NCBI GenBank assembly: GCA_041725895.1
Contig: JBGRQA010000004.1
Span: forward strand, 1 to 64,000
Direction: 5' to 3'
From: JBGRQA01 sp041725895
GTDB lineage: Bacteria > Bacteroidota > Bacteroidia > Bacteroidales > Marinifilaceae
DNA length: 64,000 bases
The notes beneath the pieces were generated by a model that was given only the letters and a program-made list of their open reading frames with translations, was not told where the DNA came from and did no database searches. The position numbers were made by a program, and so were the translations under genes. Of the stretch, positions 52,384 through 60,905 are shown piece by piece. Position 1 is the first letter of the stretch, and each line of letters starts with the position of its first letter.

Positions 52384-52990
52384 ACCTGGTATCAATTATT
52401 GTGATAAATCTTCAACAACCTTCCCTGCCTCCCGAAATATTATATCCACTAAGGCTAAAGAGAAATTCTGTCGTTACTCTTCTAAAGATAAAGATTATCC
52501 TTTAAACGAATTACAACTATTAATATGTTAGGAAATTACAAAATAAATTAACCACGTTAAAATGAATCAGGTACAATTAAATTAATTACGAACAAATGAA
52601 AATCATAAACTACTGAGAGATCTCCTCCTATCCACTCCTCCAAATTCTACTTTCAATACAGTAGGATCATTTTAAAGAAAGCAACCAACAATTATCAAAA
52701 CCGAATACTATCTTCCCATCCCTGACTAAAACACGCCCGGTAAAAATTTCAACTAAAGAAATCCGGTTTTATTCCCCTATTCACGGGAGTTTCAAGCCTT
52801 TCCACCAATAAATGTTATAGAATAGTTTTTTGATCTAACCCATTCATCCACTTCTACTTTCCCTGTAATTCGCTAGTTTCCACTTCTAAGGACAATGGAC
52901 AGTAGAGGAACCAATTCTCAGGAGAGCGAAAACGATTTAAAAATCATTAGAAAGAAAGGGGGAAAGGAAAGGCTCTTCTATTTTTTTCTA
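52384..52990. other. Gene-free stretch between nnr and the POT transporter
   Basis: About 600 bp, AT-rich, with stops in all frames and no repeat or RNA that I recognise. It must hold the divergent promoters of nnr and the peptide transporter. Confidence 0.5.
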
Positions 52991-52998
52991 TATATTTG
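52991..52998 (+). promoter_or_regulatory. Predicted promoter of the POT transporter (TATATTTG)
   Basis: Exact TAnnTTTG, 48 bases before the ATG. Confidence 0.5.
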
Positions 52999-53046
52999 TC
53001 AATCTCTTAACAAAAACGAAAACTATTATAATTAAAACTAATAACT

Positions 53047-54612
53047 ATGTTTAAAGGACATCCTAGAGGAATGATTGCTGCGGCATTAGCTAATATGGGA
53101 GAACGTTTCGGCTTCTATATTATGATGGCAATCTTAACATTATTTATTTCTGCCAAGTTTGGGTTATCAGAAACAACAACAGGATATATTTATTCTGCAT
53201 TTTATGCTTCGATATATCTATTGGCATTGGTAGGTGGTAGAATTGCCGACAAAACTAAAAATTACAAGGGTACAATTCTGACTGGTCTAATAATAATGGC
53301 TGCTGGATATGTAATGATTGCAATCCCAACGCCAACACCTGTACCTAACCAAGCTTTGTATTTGGGTATTACTTGTCTGGGCTTATTCGTTATTGCCTTT
53401 GGTAACGGTTTATTTAAAGGGAACTTACAGGCACTTGTTGGTCAGATGTACGACAGTGATGAGTTCAAAGACAAAAGAGAATCAGGATTCCAGTTATTCT
53501 ATATGTTTATCAATGTTGGTGCACTTTTTGCTCCTTTTATTGCTGTAGGTGTTAGAAACTGGTGGTTGAAAGCTAATAATTTCCTATACAATTCATCTTT
53601 GCCTGAGTTGTGTCACGAATATGTTGGTCACGTTAAGGCAGGTACCACAATGCAACCTGAGAGATTGGAGCAATTAACTACTTATGCGAAAGAAGTTATT
53701 GCTGATGGAAGTGCTACTCCTGAGCTGGGAACTTTTGTAAACGATTACCTGAACGTTTTCAGCGTTGGTTTCCAATATGCCTTTATGTCTGCTATTATCA
53801 TGATGGGAGTTTCTTTGATTATTTATTTAGTGAATAAATCAAAATTCCCAGACATGTCTGCTAAGGCTGAAAATACTGGCAAAGAAGGTCCTTCTAAGGA
53901 AGAAATTCAGATGGATGTTAAAGAAATTAAACAACGTGTTTACGCTCTATTTGCTGTATTTGGTGTTGTTATTTTCTTCTGGTTTGCTTTCCACCAAAAC
54001 GGATACTCTTTAACTTACTTTGCAAGAGATTATATTGATTTAAGTGCAATTAAAATTGATTTAGGATTTACTCAAATTATTGGTGCAGAAATCTTTGCTG
54101 CTGTAAATCCAATTTTTGTTGTAACCTTAACTCCTGTTATTGTATGGTTCTTTGCGTTCTTAGAGAAAAAAGGATTTAACCTTTCTACTCCTAAGAAAAT
54201 TGCTTTTGGTATGGGAATCGCAGCATTAGCTTATGTGTTCCTAATGGTGTACTCTTTTGCTGTACCAACTAAAGCTGAATTAGCAGGAATGAGCCCTGAT
54301 GCAATTGAAGCTATCAAATTAACACCATGGATCATGGTTGGTTTATATTTCATCTTAACGGTAGCTGAATTATTTATCAGCCCTCTTGGAATCGCTTTCG
54401 TTGCAAAAGTTGCTCCACCTCATATGCAAGGAATTATGCAAGGAGCCTGGTTAGCTGCAACAGCTTTAGGTAATTCAATCCTGTTCATTGGTGGTATTTT
54501 ATATACAAACAGTCCAATGTGGTTAACATGGTTCGTATTCGTTGCTGCTTGTGCCCTTTCAATGTTTGTAATGCTAGCTATGGTTAAATGGCTTGAAAGA
54601 GTTGCTCAATAA
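53047..54612 (+). CDS. POT/PTR-family peptide transporter
   Basis: 521 aa, 12-14 helices. It opens with ALANMGERFGFYIMMAILTL; the POT proton motif ExxERF is present as NMGERF, the first Glu being Asn. Also visible are 'LVGGRIADKTKNYKGTILTG', 'FGNGLFKGNLQALVGQMYD' and the FFWFAFHQNGYSLTYF segment (residues about 310-325), matching the PTR family. It imports di- and tripeptides with protons. Strong AT-codon bias and a strong promoter suggest high expression. Terminated by a strong hairpin. Confidence 0.92.
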   Translation: MFKGHPRGMIAAALANMGERFGFYIMMAILTLFISAKFGLSETTTGYIYSAFYASIYLLALVGGRIADKTKNYKGTILTGLIIMAAGYVMIAIPTPTPVPNQALYLGITCLGLFVIAFGNGLFKGNLQALVGQMYDSDEFKDKRESGFQLFYMFINVGALFAPFIAVGVRNWWLKANNFLYNSSLPELCHEYVGHVKAGTTMQPERLEQLTTYAKEVIADGSATPELGTFVNDYLNVFSVGFQYAFMSAIIMMGVSLIIYLVNKSKFPDMSAKAENTGKEGPSKEEIQMDVKEIKQRVYALFAVFGVVIFFWFAFHQNGYSLTYFARDYIDLSAIKIDLGFTQIIGAEIFAAVNPIFVVTLTPVIVWFFAFLEKKGFNLSTPKKIAFGMGIAALAYVFLMVYSFAVPTKAELAGMSPDAIEAIKLTPWIMVGLYFILTVAELFISPLGIAFVAKVAPPHMQGIMQGAWLAATALGNSILFIGGILYTNSPMWLTWFVFVAACALSMFVMLAMVKWLERVAQ

Positions 54613-54640
54613 GAAACAGATCTAACGATCGTTTATATAC

Positions 54641-54670
54641 AAAAAGGATGTCCATTGGGACATCCTTTTT
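54641..54670 (+). terminator. Intrinsic terminator after the POT transporter
   Basis: AAAAAGGATGTCC-ATTG-GGACATCCTTTTT perfect stem with T5. Confidence 0.9.
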
Positions 54671-54736
54671 CATTTATTCTTCCAACCATTAATGTTTACC
54701 CATTTGATCAGAATTCTGATTACAGACTTAAATGTT

Positions 54737-54940
54737 TTACCAAACCTGTTCTTTCATTGTAACACCCCATCCATATCCAACGGAATACCAACTAAAAGTC
54801 ATATCATTTCTTACTGCCTTATCCCCGGTTCCTGCTCGAAATCCATCAACGAATTCCGAATACCAAGTTCCTCCCTCAATATTCTTCATTTCGTATGCAT
54901 TCAATTCCTGAGCGTCGAAATTTTCTAAATTCATAATCAT
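54737..54940 (-). CDS. Double-glycine-leader (bacteriocin-like) peptide precursor
   Basis: 67 aa (65 if the second ATG at 54934 is used). The leader MNLENFDAQELNAYEMKNIE followed by GG is a textbook double-glycine leader cut by C39-peptidase ABC exporters. The predicted mature peptide is 43 residues, aromatic and Gly-rich (TWYSEFVDGFRAGTGDK at the start, GYGWG near the end), with no Cys, so neither disulphide nor lanthionine is possible. This fits a class II-type bacteriocin or signal peptide. No exporter or immunity gene is recognised nearby except the ORF five bases upstream. Confidence 0.7.
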   Translation of the reverse strand: MIMNLENFDAQELNAYEMKNIEGGTWYSEFVDGFRAGTGDKAVRNDMTFSWYSVGYGWGVTMKEQVW

Positions 54941-54945
54941 TAATT

Positions 54946-55212
54946 TTAATTATTAATAAAATGTTTTTTTCTGCCCATTACGGACAAGTCCAATTTGTAG
55001 AACCATTCAATTAGAAACACCTCTATTTTTGAACTTTTGATCGCTTTTAAAACCGGCCGGGTTTTAAATCTCTTATAAAGATATCTGCCAACAGTCCAAT
55101 AAAATTGGACTCTGGCATTTTTTACATTATTCAATTTAAAGGCAAGGTCTATATCCCGTAATTTATCTTTTCTTTCTTCCAATTCCATTCTTTCGCTAAT
55201 CTCTTCTATCAC
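54946..55212 (-). CDS. Small protein encoded just before the GG-leader peptide
   Basis: 88 aa, basic, with an acidic helical start ('IEEISERMELEERKDKLRDI'), an aromatic middle 'RVQFYWTVGRYLYKRFKTRP' and 'FLIEWFYKLD'. Its stop is five bases from the precursor start, so both are on one transcript. Size and charge would suit an immunity protein, but it may equally be a regulator. I recognise no homologue; the call is based on position. Confidence 0.55.
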   Translation of the reverse strand: MIEEISERMELEERKDKLRDIDLAFKLNNVKNARVQFYWTVGRYLYKRFKTRPVLKAIKSSKIEVFLIEWFYKLDLSVMGRKKHFINN

Positions 55213-55311
55213 CTAATCAATAAAATCAAACAGAAAAACCGGAGCTATTTCAGACAAAAAGGTATTTTATATTATATTTGTTTTATTCAAAATGAATCTA
55301 AATTAATTTAC

Positions 55312-55632
55312 ATGTTTGAAAAACTTAAGAAACGGTGGGCCATTACATCCAATTTTCAACTCTTGGTTATTCTTTTTGTTTTTACGGTAACCGGGAGCTT
55401 ATCGGTTATGGTACGAACTCCCATTTTTGAATCAATAGGAATGGATTCCAGCTCCAATTTCCTTCTTAAAATTGTCCTTAGCATCCTGGTTATCACACCA
55501 AGCTACCAGATACTACTTCTGTTAGTCGGTTCTCTTGTGGGACAATTTCAATTCTTCTGGAATTTCGAAAAGAAAATGTGGAGTCGTTTTGGAAGCAGAA
55601 TAAAAGCTAAAAAACAGAGCCCAAACAATTAA
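55312..55632 (+). CDS. DUF6787-like small membrane protein
   Basis: 106 aa with two hydrophobic helices (about residues 15-35 and 52-75), a start 'FEKLKKRWAITSNFQLLVIL' and a basic C-terminus with WNFEKKMWSRFG. I recall this plan (KLKxRW...GSL...P) as the DUF6787 family, common in Bacteroidota. Function unknown. It lies 93 bp before hemF with no terminator between, and is divergent from the peptide pair. Confidence 0.65.
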   Translation: MFEKLKKRWAITSNFQLLVILFVFTVTGSLSVMVRTPIFESIGMDSSSNFLLKIVLSILVITPSYQILLLLVGSLVGQFQFFWNFEKKMWSRFGSRIKAKKQSPNN

Positions 55633-55724
55633 AGAACCAGTCAAATAAGATTAGGGATTAGCTCCTATTGCAACCATTTTCACTGAAAAAACTCCAAATA
55701 TTTCATCTCCCTAAAAAAAGTACT

Positions 55725-56633
55725 ATGAAGAAAAGAATTGTTCAGGAATTCAAATACTTGCAGGATACAATTTGTCAACAACTAGAAATCTTAGATGGAA
55801 AGGCCGTCTTTCAGGAAGATCAATGGCTGCGCAAAGGAGGCGGAGGAGGTCGTAGTCGTACCATTCAGAACGGAAATATCCTTGAGAAGGGCGGAGTGAA
55901 CTTTTCAGAAGTTTACGGTTTACTTCCTGGTAATATCCAGGCCAAACTGGAACTACAAGCCAATGAATTTTTCGCCACTGGTGTTTCTCTTATTATCCAC
56001 CCTGAAAATCCCCACATTCCAATTGTCCACATGAATGTCCGCTACTTCGAACTAAAGGATGGAACCTACTGGTTTGGGGGAGGAATTGACTTAACGCCAA
56101 TCTATATCGAAGAGGAGGAAGCAGCAGCCTTCCATCAAAAACTAAAAGACGTTTGCGACCGCTATCATCCGGATTTCTACCCCAAATTCAAAGCATGGGC
56201 CGATGATTATTTCTATCTGCCTCACCGGAAGGAAACCCGGGGCATCGGTGGTATCTTTTTCGATCATCTAACCGAATCGGAAACCATGAGCAAGGAGGAT
56301 GTTTTCCGATTTGTTCTGGAAGTTGGTCAGTTATTCGCACCTCTCTATTGTGAAATCTTAAGAAAAAAGAAAGGCAGAAAGTTCTCCGCCAATGAAAAAG
56401 ACTGGCAATTGCATCGCAGGGGAAGATATGTGGAATTCAACCTGGTACTGGACCAGGGAACGAAATTTGGACTGGATACAAATGGGAGAACCGAATCGAT
56501 ATTGGTAAGTATGCCACCCGAAGTAAAATGGACCTACCAGTATCCCGTAGAGAAAGGATCCAAAGAGGAAGCAACCTTGTATCTGCTCAGAAAAGGAATC
56601 AACTGGGTTGATTATGCCAAAAAGATTTCCTAG
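55725..56633 (+). CDS. hemF: Oxygen-dependent coproporphyrinogen III oxidase
   Basis: 302 aa from the ATG at 55725; the TTG at 55668 is not needed. Converts coproporphyrinogen III to protoporphyrinogen IX with O2. Motifs: RKGGGGGRSRTIQNG (about residues 41-55), 'SLIIHPENPHIPIVHMNVRY' (signature HxxNxR), 'WFGGGIDLTPIYIEEEEAAA', 'HRKETRGIGGIFFDHLTESE' and 'GRYVEFNLVLDQGTKFGLDT'. Operon-like with hemH 94 bp downstream. An aerobic lifestyle is implied. Confidence 0.97.
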   Translation: MKKRIVQEFKYLQDTICQQLEILDGKAVFQEDQWLRKGGGGGRSRTIQNGNILEKGGVNFSEVYGLLPGNIQAKLELQANEFFATGVSLIIHPENPHIPIVHMNVRYFELKDGTYWFGGGIDLTPIYIEEEEAAAFHQKLKDVCDRYHPDFYPKFKAWADDYFYLPHRKETRGIGGIFFDHLTESETMSKEDVFRFVLEVGQLFAPLYCEILRKKKGRKFSANEKDWQLHRRGRYVEFNLVLDQGTKFGLDTNGRTESILVSMPPEVKWTYQYPVEKGSKEEATLYLLRKGINWVDYAKKIS

Positions 56634-56727
56634 CTTCATCTAATGAATAAATAAAGAAGAAAACGGGGCACCCCATCCATTGTCCTTTATTTGATGAATT
56701 ACAAAAATTTAGTCGCTTACAACTAAA

Positions 56728-57747
56728 ATGTCTATGACCGGGAAAACAACAGTATTGCTTATTAATCTTGGAACACCGAAAAGTCCGAGTGTGAAAGATG
56801 TCAGAAACTACCTTTTCGAATTCCTGAATGACCGACGGGTAATTGACATCCCCTGGTTGTTGCGAAAAATTCTGGTCAACCTGATTATTGTTCCCTTTCG
56901 TGCCCCCAAATCGGCTGAGATCTATCGGAAACTTTGGACACCTGATGGCTCCCCTTTGATGATCTACGGGAAAAAGGTAAAGAAATTACTACAGCAAGAA
57001 CTTGGTCCCGATTACAATGTGGAATTGGCCATGCGCTACCAGGAACCATCCATGAAAAGAGTTTTGAGACAGATTCAACAAAACATGCCGGAAAAACTTA
57101 TTCTGCTTCCCCTCTATCCTCAGTATGCCTCTTCCACCACCGGTTCCTCAGTAGACAAGGCCATGGAAATCATCAAGGAATGGGAAGTAATTCCGGAGAT
57201 AAAGGTTGTAAACCAATTCTTCGATCGGGAAACCTACCTGGATACAATCGTATCCAATGCCAAAAAGGAAAACCTCTCTCTTTTCGACCATTTTCTGTTC
57301 TCCTTCCACGGTTTGCCTTTGCGACAAGTAAACAAAGTGCACCCGGAGCGAAATTGCAGAAATTGCGATTGCGACAAACAATTCAACCGAAATGGGGATT
57401 ACTTTTGCTATCGGGCAACATGCTATGAAACCAGTCGGTTGCTAGCTGAAAAACTGAATATACCCAAAGAAAAATATACTGTGGCTTTTCAATCCCGTTT
57501 AGACAAAGACTGGCTGGAGCCTTTTGCCGATCGTGTGGTTAAAGAAAAAGCGAAAGAAGGTTGTAAGCACCTTCTGGTATTCAGTCCTGCTTTTGTAGCC
57601 GATTGCCTGGAAACGACCATCGAAATTGGAAAAGAATACAATGAACTATTCCGTGAAAATGGAGGTGATACATTAACCCTTGTAGAAAGCTTGAATGACC
57701 ATCCACTTTGGATCAAAACTCTGAAGGATCTGGTTTTGGAGCAATAA
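56728..57747 (+). CDS. hemH: Ferrochelatase
   Basis: 339 aa. Inserts ferrous iron into protoporphyrin, the last step of haem b synthesis. Landmarks: 'VLLINLGTPKSPSVKDVRNY' at the start, 'LPLYPQYASSTTGSSVDKAM', 'FSFHGLPLRQVNKVHPERNC' with the catalytic His, 'CYRATCYETSRLLAEKL', 'VAFQSRLDKDWLEPFADRVV' and 'VFSPAFVADCLETTIEI' with the conserved Glu. Several Cys around 210-230 (NCRNCDCDKQF) could form an extra metal site. Downstream of hemF. Confidence 0.97.
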   Translation: MSMTGKTTVLLINLGTPKSPSVKDVRNYLFEFLNDRRVIDIPWLLRKILVNLIIVPFRAPKSAEIYRKLWTPDGSPLMIYGKKVKKLLQQELGPDYNVELAMRYQEPSMKRVLRQIQQNMPEKLILLPLYPQYASSTTGSSVDKAMEIIKEWEVIPEIKVVNQFFDRETYLDTIVSNAKKENLSLFDHFLFSFHGLPLRQVNKVHPERNCRNCDCDKQFNRNGDYFCYRATCYETSRLLAEKLNIPKEKYTVAFQSRLDKDWLEPFADRVVKEKAKEGCKHLLVFSPAFVADCLETTIEIGKEYNELFRENGGDTLTLVESLNDHPLWIKTLKDLVLEQ

Positions 57748-57795
57748 GACCGAAAACAAAGTAGCTTCCCCTTCAAGTTATTTATTTCAAAAAAA

Positions 57796-57824
57796 AGAGG
57801 GTATTCCTATAGAACACCCTCTTG
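57796..57824 (-). terminator. Intrinsic terminator after aspA
   Basis: AAGAGGGT...ACCCTCTT stem; on the minus strand it is followed by T7G. Confidence 0.85.
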
Positions 57825-57844
57825 CTAGTATTATCAGTAGAGAA

Positions 57845-59251
57845 TTACTTTTTAATAAATTTCTGTGGCTGAATCATACGCTCAGGAGCAAGAATTTCAT
57901 CCAATTGCTCTTTAGTCAGTAGATTTTGCTCCAGAATCAGATCGTATACACTACGGTTCTCTTCCAAAGCCTGCTTGGCAATACGTGAAGAAATTTCATA
58001 ACCAAGGGTTGGATTCACAGCAGTAACAATTCCAATACTATTCAGAACCATATCACGACAGTGCTCCACATTGGCTGTAATTCCATCGATACAACGATCT
58101 TTCAACGTTTTCATACCATTCTCCAACATTTCGATGGATTCGAACAAAGAACGAACCATTACTGGTTCCATCACGTTCAGTTCCAACTGACCAGCTTCAG
58201 CTGCAAAAGTAACGGTCAAATCATTACCAATCACTTTGTATGCAATCTGATTCACTACTTCAGGAATCACAGGATTAACCTTACCTGGCATAATTGAAGA
58301 ACCGGGCTGCATTTTAGGCAGGTTGATTTCGTTCAAACCACAACGAGGTCCCGAAGAAAGCAAACGTAAATCGTTACAGATCTTAGATAGCTTCACTGCA
58401 AGACGTTTCACGGCTGAAGAATACATTACGTAAGATCCGGTATCCGGAGTAGCCTCAATCAGGTTGCCAGCCAATACAACGTCCAGTTTGGTAATTTCGC
58501 GCAGGTAGTTCACACATTTCTCTGAATAACCAGGCTCAGAGTTAATTCCTGTTCCAATTGCAGTTGCTCCCATATTTACCTCAAGGAACAAACGTGCGTT
58601 CTGGTTCAAACGCTCCACCTCTTCTTCCAGAGTTACCGCCCAGGCTTCGAACTCCTGTCCCAAAGTCATTGGAACTGCATCCTGCAATTGAGTTCTACCC
58701 ATTTTCAACACATCCTTAAATTCCTCCCCTTTTGCTCGGAAAGAAGCAATCATATCCTTCAAAACAGCTACCAGGTCTTCGTTCATGAAGATCAATGCCA
58801 TTTTAATCGCAGTTGGATAAGCATCGTTGGTAGACTGAGAGAGGTTAATGTGATTGTTAGGATGACAATGCTCGTACTCCCCTTTCTGGAAGCCCAGAAT
58901 CTCAAGTGCACGGTTAGCAATCACCTCGTTGGCATTCATATTGGTTGAAGTTCCGGCGCCACCTTGAATCATATCAACCGGAAAGTGCTCATGGAAATTT
59001 CCCTCAACAATTTCGTCACATGCCTTAGTAATAGCATCAGTTAAATCATTACCTAAAAGACCTAACTCATTATTTGCTTTGGCACAAGCCCATTTCACCA
59101 TTGCCAATGCATTGATATACTTTGGATAAGAGCTTAGTTTAACACCACAGATGTCAAAGTTTTCAACTGCACGCAAGGTTTGGATACCATAATATGCATC
59201 AGCAGGCACTTCCTTGTAACCAATCAAATCGTGTTCGGTTCTTGTTTTCAT
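57845..59251 (-). CDS. aspA: Aspartate ammonia-lyase
   Basis: 468 aa. Reversible deamination of aspartate to fumarate. Motifs: RTEHDLIGYKEVPADAYYGI at the start, 'GGAGTSTNMNANEVIANRAL' (TS block), 'INLSQSTNDAYPTAIKMALI', 'ALE...' region and the signature GSSIMPGKVNPVIPE at about residues 320-334. The C-terminus 'LLTKEQLDEILAPERMIQPQ' is that of aspartases rather than class II fumarases. Promoter candidate at 59367. Confidence 0.96.
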   Translation of the reverse strand: MKTRTEHDLIGYKEVPADAYYGIQTLRAVENFDICGVKLSSYPKYINALAMVKWACAKANNELGLLGNDLTDAITKACDEIVEGNFHEHFPVDMIQGGAGTSTNMNANEVIANRALEILGFQKGEYEHCHPNNHINLSQSTNDAYPTAIKMALIFMNEDLVAVLKDMIASFRAKGEEFKDVLKMGRTQLQDAVPMTLGQEFEAWAVTLEEEVERLNQNARLFLEVNMGATAIGTGINSEPGYSEKCVNYLREITKLDVVLAGNLIEATPDTGSYVMYSSAVKRLAVKLSKICNDLRLLSSGPRCGLNEINLPKMQPGSSIMPGKVNPVIPEVVNQIAYKVIGNDLTVTFAAEAGQLELNVMEPVMVRSLFESIEMLENGMKTLKDRCIDGITANVEHCRDMVLNSIGIVTAVNPTLGYEISSRIAKQALEENRSVYDLILEQNLLTKEQLDEILAPERMIQPQKFIKK

Positions 59252-59366
59252 GAGATTTATTTATTTACTCTTACTCCCCTTAATTCTATATACAGGTGGA
59301 ATTTGAAAACCACCAGAACCAAGTGGGTAAATCTTTATGTTGTTAGAATAATAGTTTATTTGGCAC

Positions 59367-59374
59367 AAATGTAA
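59367..59374 (-). promoter_or_regulatory. Predicted aspA promoter (TTTG-N17-TACATTTG)
   Basis: Minus strand TACATTTG preceded 17 bases earlier by TTTG, the best -33/-7 pair in this window; leader of about 110 nt. Confidence 0.6.
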
Positions 59375-59580
59375 AAGAACAATTGCTACTCAAATCAAAA
59401 AAGGCTCAAATTTTAAAGAGTTGTAATCTCGACTTATCAATTCGATCATCTACCACTATTACAATTTAACTCACAACAAATTACAAAAAGAAAAAACAAA
59501 CCACAAACAAGAAAAACACAACATAACTATGACTAGGAGAAATGTTGTTCAACAGAAAACAATCGTTTTCGAAAAAAAAA

Positions 59581-59597
59581 GGAGCATTTTCTGCTCC
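59581..59597 (-). terminator. Intrinsic terminator after the DUF4494 gene
   Basis: GGAGCA-TTTTC-TGCTCC stem; followed on the minus strand by T9. Confidence 0.85.
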
Positions 59598-59599
59598 CT

Positions 59600-60109
59600 C
59601 TATTCAAAATCCTGAGAATTGGCATCAATTTCCGAAATGGGTTTCAGATTTTCAGGAATCTCCTCATTCACCTCCTCGTCCTTAAAATAAGGAAAAACAT
59701 CCATCAAAGGACTTTCTGCAATCGAAGGCATCTCAAAAGGAACCAACCATGAACTCAGGCTTTCCTCTATGCGCTCGTAAGCTTGTTTCACATTGCAGGC
59801 ACCAACCAACATGTAATTGTTAGCCTTTTTCTCTTTTCCTGATTCCTCATCTACATTAATAAAGCTCACCTTCACTTTGAACCATCGATCAGCATCATCA
59901 TAAGGAAAAATTTCGGTAATATTAGATTTACTAATATTTGTCACCGTAAACTCACCCTGGATCATTGTTTCCAACTCCTTGTGAATTCGAGCCTCAGCTT
60001 CGGTGAACGAAACGGCATCAACCAAATATGGTTCCGAAACCTTTTTCTCCTTACCACTCTCGTCGATTTTTACATATTTCGCTTTACACTCAAACCAGTT
60101 ATTTGTCAT
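59600..60109 (-). CDS. DUF4494-family protein
   Basis: 169 aa, soluble, two similar halves: 'WFECKAKYVKIDESGKEKKV' with 'YLVDAVSFTEAEARIHKELE', and 'WFKVKVSFINVDEESGKEKK' with 'YMLVGACNVKQAYERIEESL'. This internal duplication and the WF-x-K-x-K starts are characteristic of DUF4494, which is nearly confined to Bacteroidota. Function unknown. Its transcript may be separate from the adjacent tRNA unit. Confidence 0.92.
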   Translation of the reverse strand: MTNNWFECKAKYVKIDESGKEKKVSEPYLVDAVSFTEAEARIHKELETMIQGEFTVTNISKSNITEIFPYDDADRWFKVKVSFINVDEESGKEKKANNYMLVGACNVKQAYERIEESLSSWLVPFEMPSIAESPLMDVFPYFKDEEVNEEIPENLKPISEIDANSQDFE

Positions 60110-60198
60110 GAGAAGTATATTTATATTATTTGCATTTTATACAAAGATAAAAGAAAACCTGTTCAAAAAATCTTCCTTCACCAAAGGGCAAAAAAAAA

Positions 60199-60220
60199 GA
60201 CTCACCAAATAAGTGAGTCT
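60199..60220 (-). terminator. Terminator of tRNA unit 1
   Basis: AGACTCAC-CAAATA-AGTGAGTCT stem with T run on the minus strand. Confidence 0.8.
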
Positions 60221-60225
60221 TTCTG

Positions 60226-60299
60226 TAGCGAGAGGCGGGTTTGAACCGCCGACCTCATGATTATGAATCATGCGCTCTAACCAACTGAGCTACCTCGCC
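60226..60299 (-). tRNA. tRNA-Met(CAT), copy 1
   Basis: 74 nt cloverleaf on the minus strand: acceptor GGCGAGG/TCTCGCT, D arm GCTCAGTTGGTTAGAGC, anticodon arm CATGA-TTCATAA-TCATG (anticodon CAT), T arm GGCGG-TTCAAAC-CCGCC. The G1 pairing with U72 and ordinary D arm favour elongator tRNA-Met; Ile(CAU) cannot be wholly excluded. CCA is not encoded. Confidence 0.93.
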
Positions 60300-60319
60300 A
60301 TTTCCTTGCGATTGCGATG

Positions 60320-60327
60320 CAAATATA
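60320..60327 (-). promoter_or_regulatory. Promoter of tRNA unit 1 (TATATTTG)
   Basis: Exact TAnnTTTG about 20 bases before the tRNA 5' end; repeated before unit 2. Confidence 0.65.
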
Positions 60328-60518
60328 GGAGCATTTTCATTGGAAAAAAAATCTTTTCCATGGATTTTTTCCCCTTGCTTCGGGCTGTTTGAGCAAACTC
60401 CCTAATTTACAGAAGCAATCCACTGAAAAAAAAAAATAAAAAAAAATGCAATCCTTCAAAAGAACCACCAAACCCGCGTCAGACGTACCATTCTGGGAAA
60501 AATTTCGAACAAAAAAAA

Positions 60519-60541
60519 AGACTCACCAAATAAGTGAGTCT
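60519..60541 (-). terminator. Terminator of tRNA unit 2
   Basis: The same AGACTCAC...GTGAGTCT stem as unit 1 with a T run on the minus strand. Confidence 0.8.
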
Positions 60542-60546
60542 TTCTG

Positions 60547-60620
60547 TAGCGAGAGGCGGGTTTGAACCGCCGACCTCATGATTATGAATCATGCGCTCTA
60601 ACCAGCTGAGCTACCTCGCC
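60547..60620 (-). tRNA. tRNA-Met(CAT), copy 2
   Basis: Identical to copy 1 except for one base in the D loop (AGCTGG instead of AGTTGG on the RNA strand). Same arms and anticodon CAT. It lies 321 bp from copy 1, in the same orientation, with its own promoter and terminator. Confidence 0.93.
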
Positions 60621-60639
60621 GTTTTTTCTGATTGCGGTG

Positions 60640-60647
60640 CAAATATA
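60640..60647 (-). promoter_or_regulatory. Promoter of tRNA unit 2 (TATATTTG)
   Basis: Exact TAnnTTTG; the surrounding GCATTTTCATT and GATTGCG blocks match unit 1. Confidence 0.65.
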
Positions 60648-60905
60648 GACGCATTTTCATTATAAAAAAAATCTCAATGAGTTTTTTTTGAAAAAAAAAC
60701 ACCACCCGTAGTACTTTAGAGAACATAATTTATTCTATGCGGATACATATATACTGAAAGGAACATTTATTAAACTCTTTCGTTAAACTAATTGTAAAAA
60801 GGCAAGAGTAATTTGGCAAAGTTGACAGGATTGATTTTTTTTATTCTCCCTTTTCTTAATTATCTTGCGAAAAATCTGAAATCGCCCTTAATTGCAAACA
60901 ATAAT

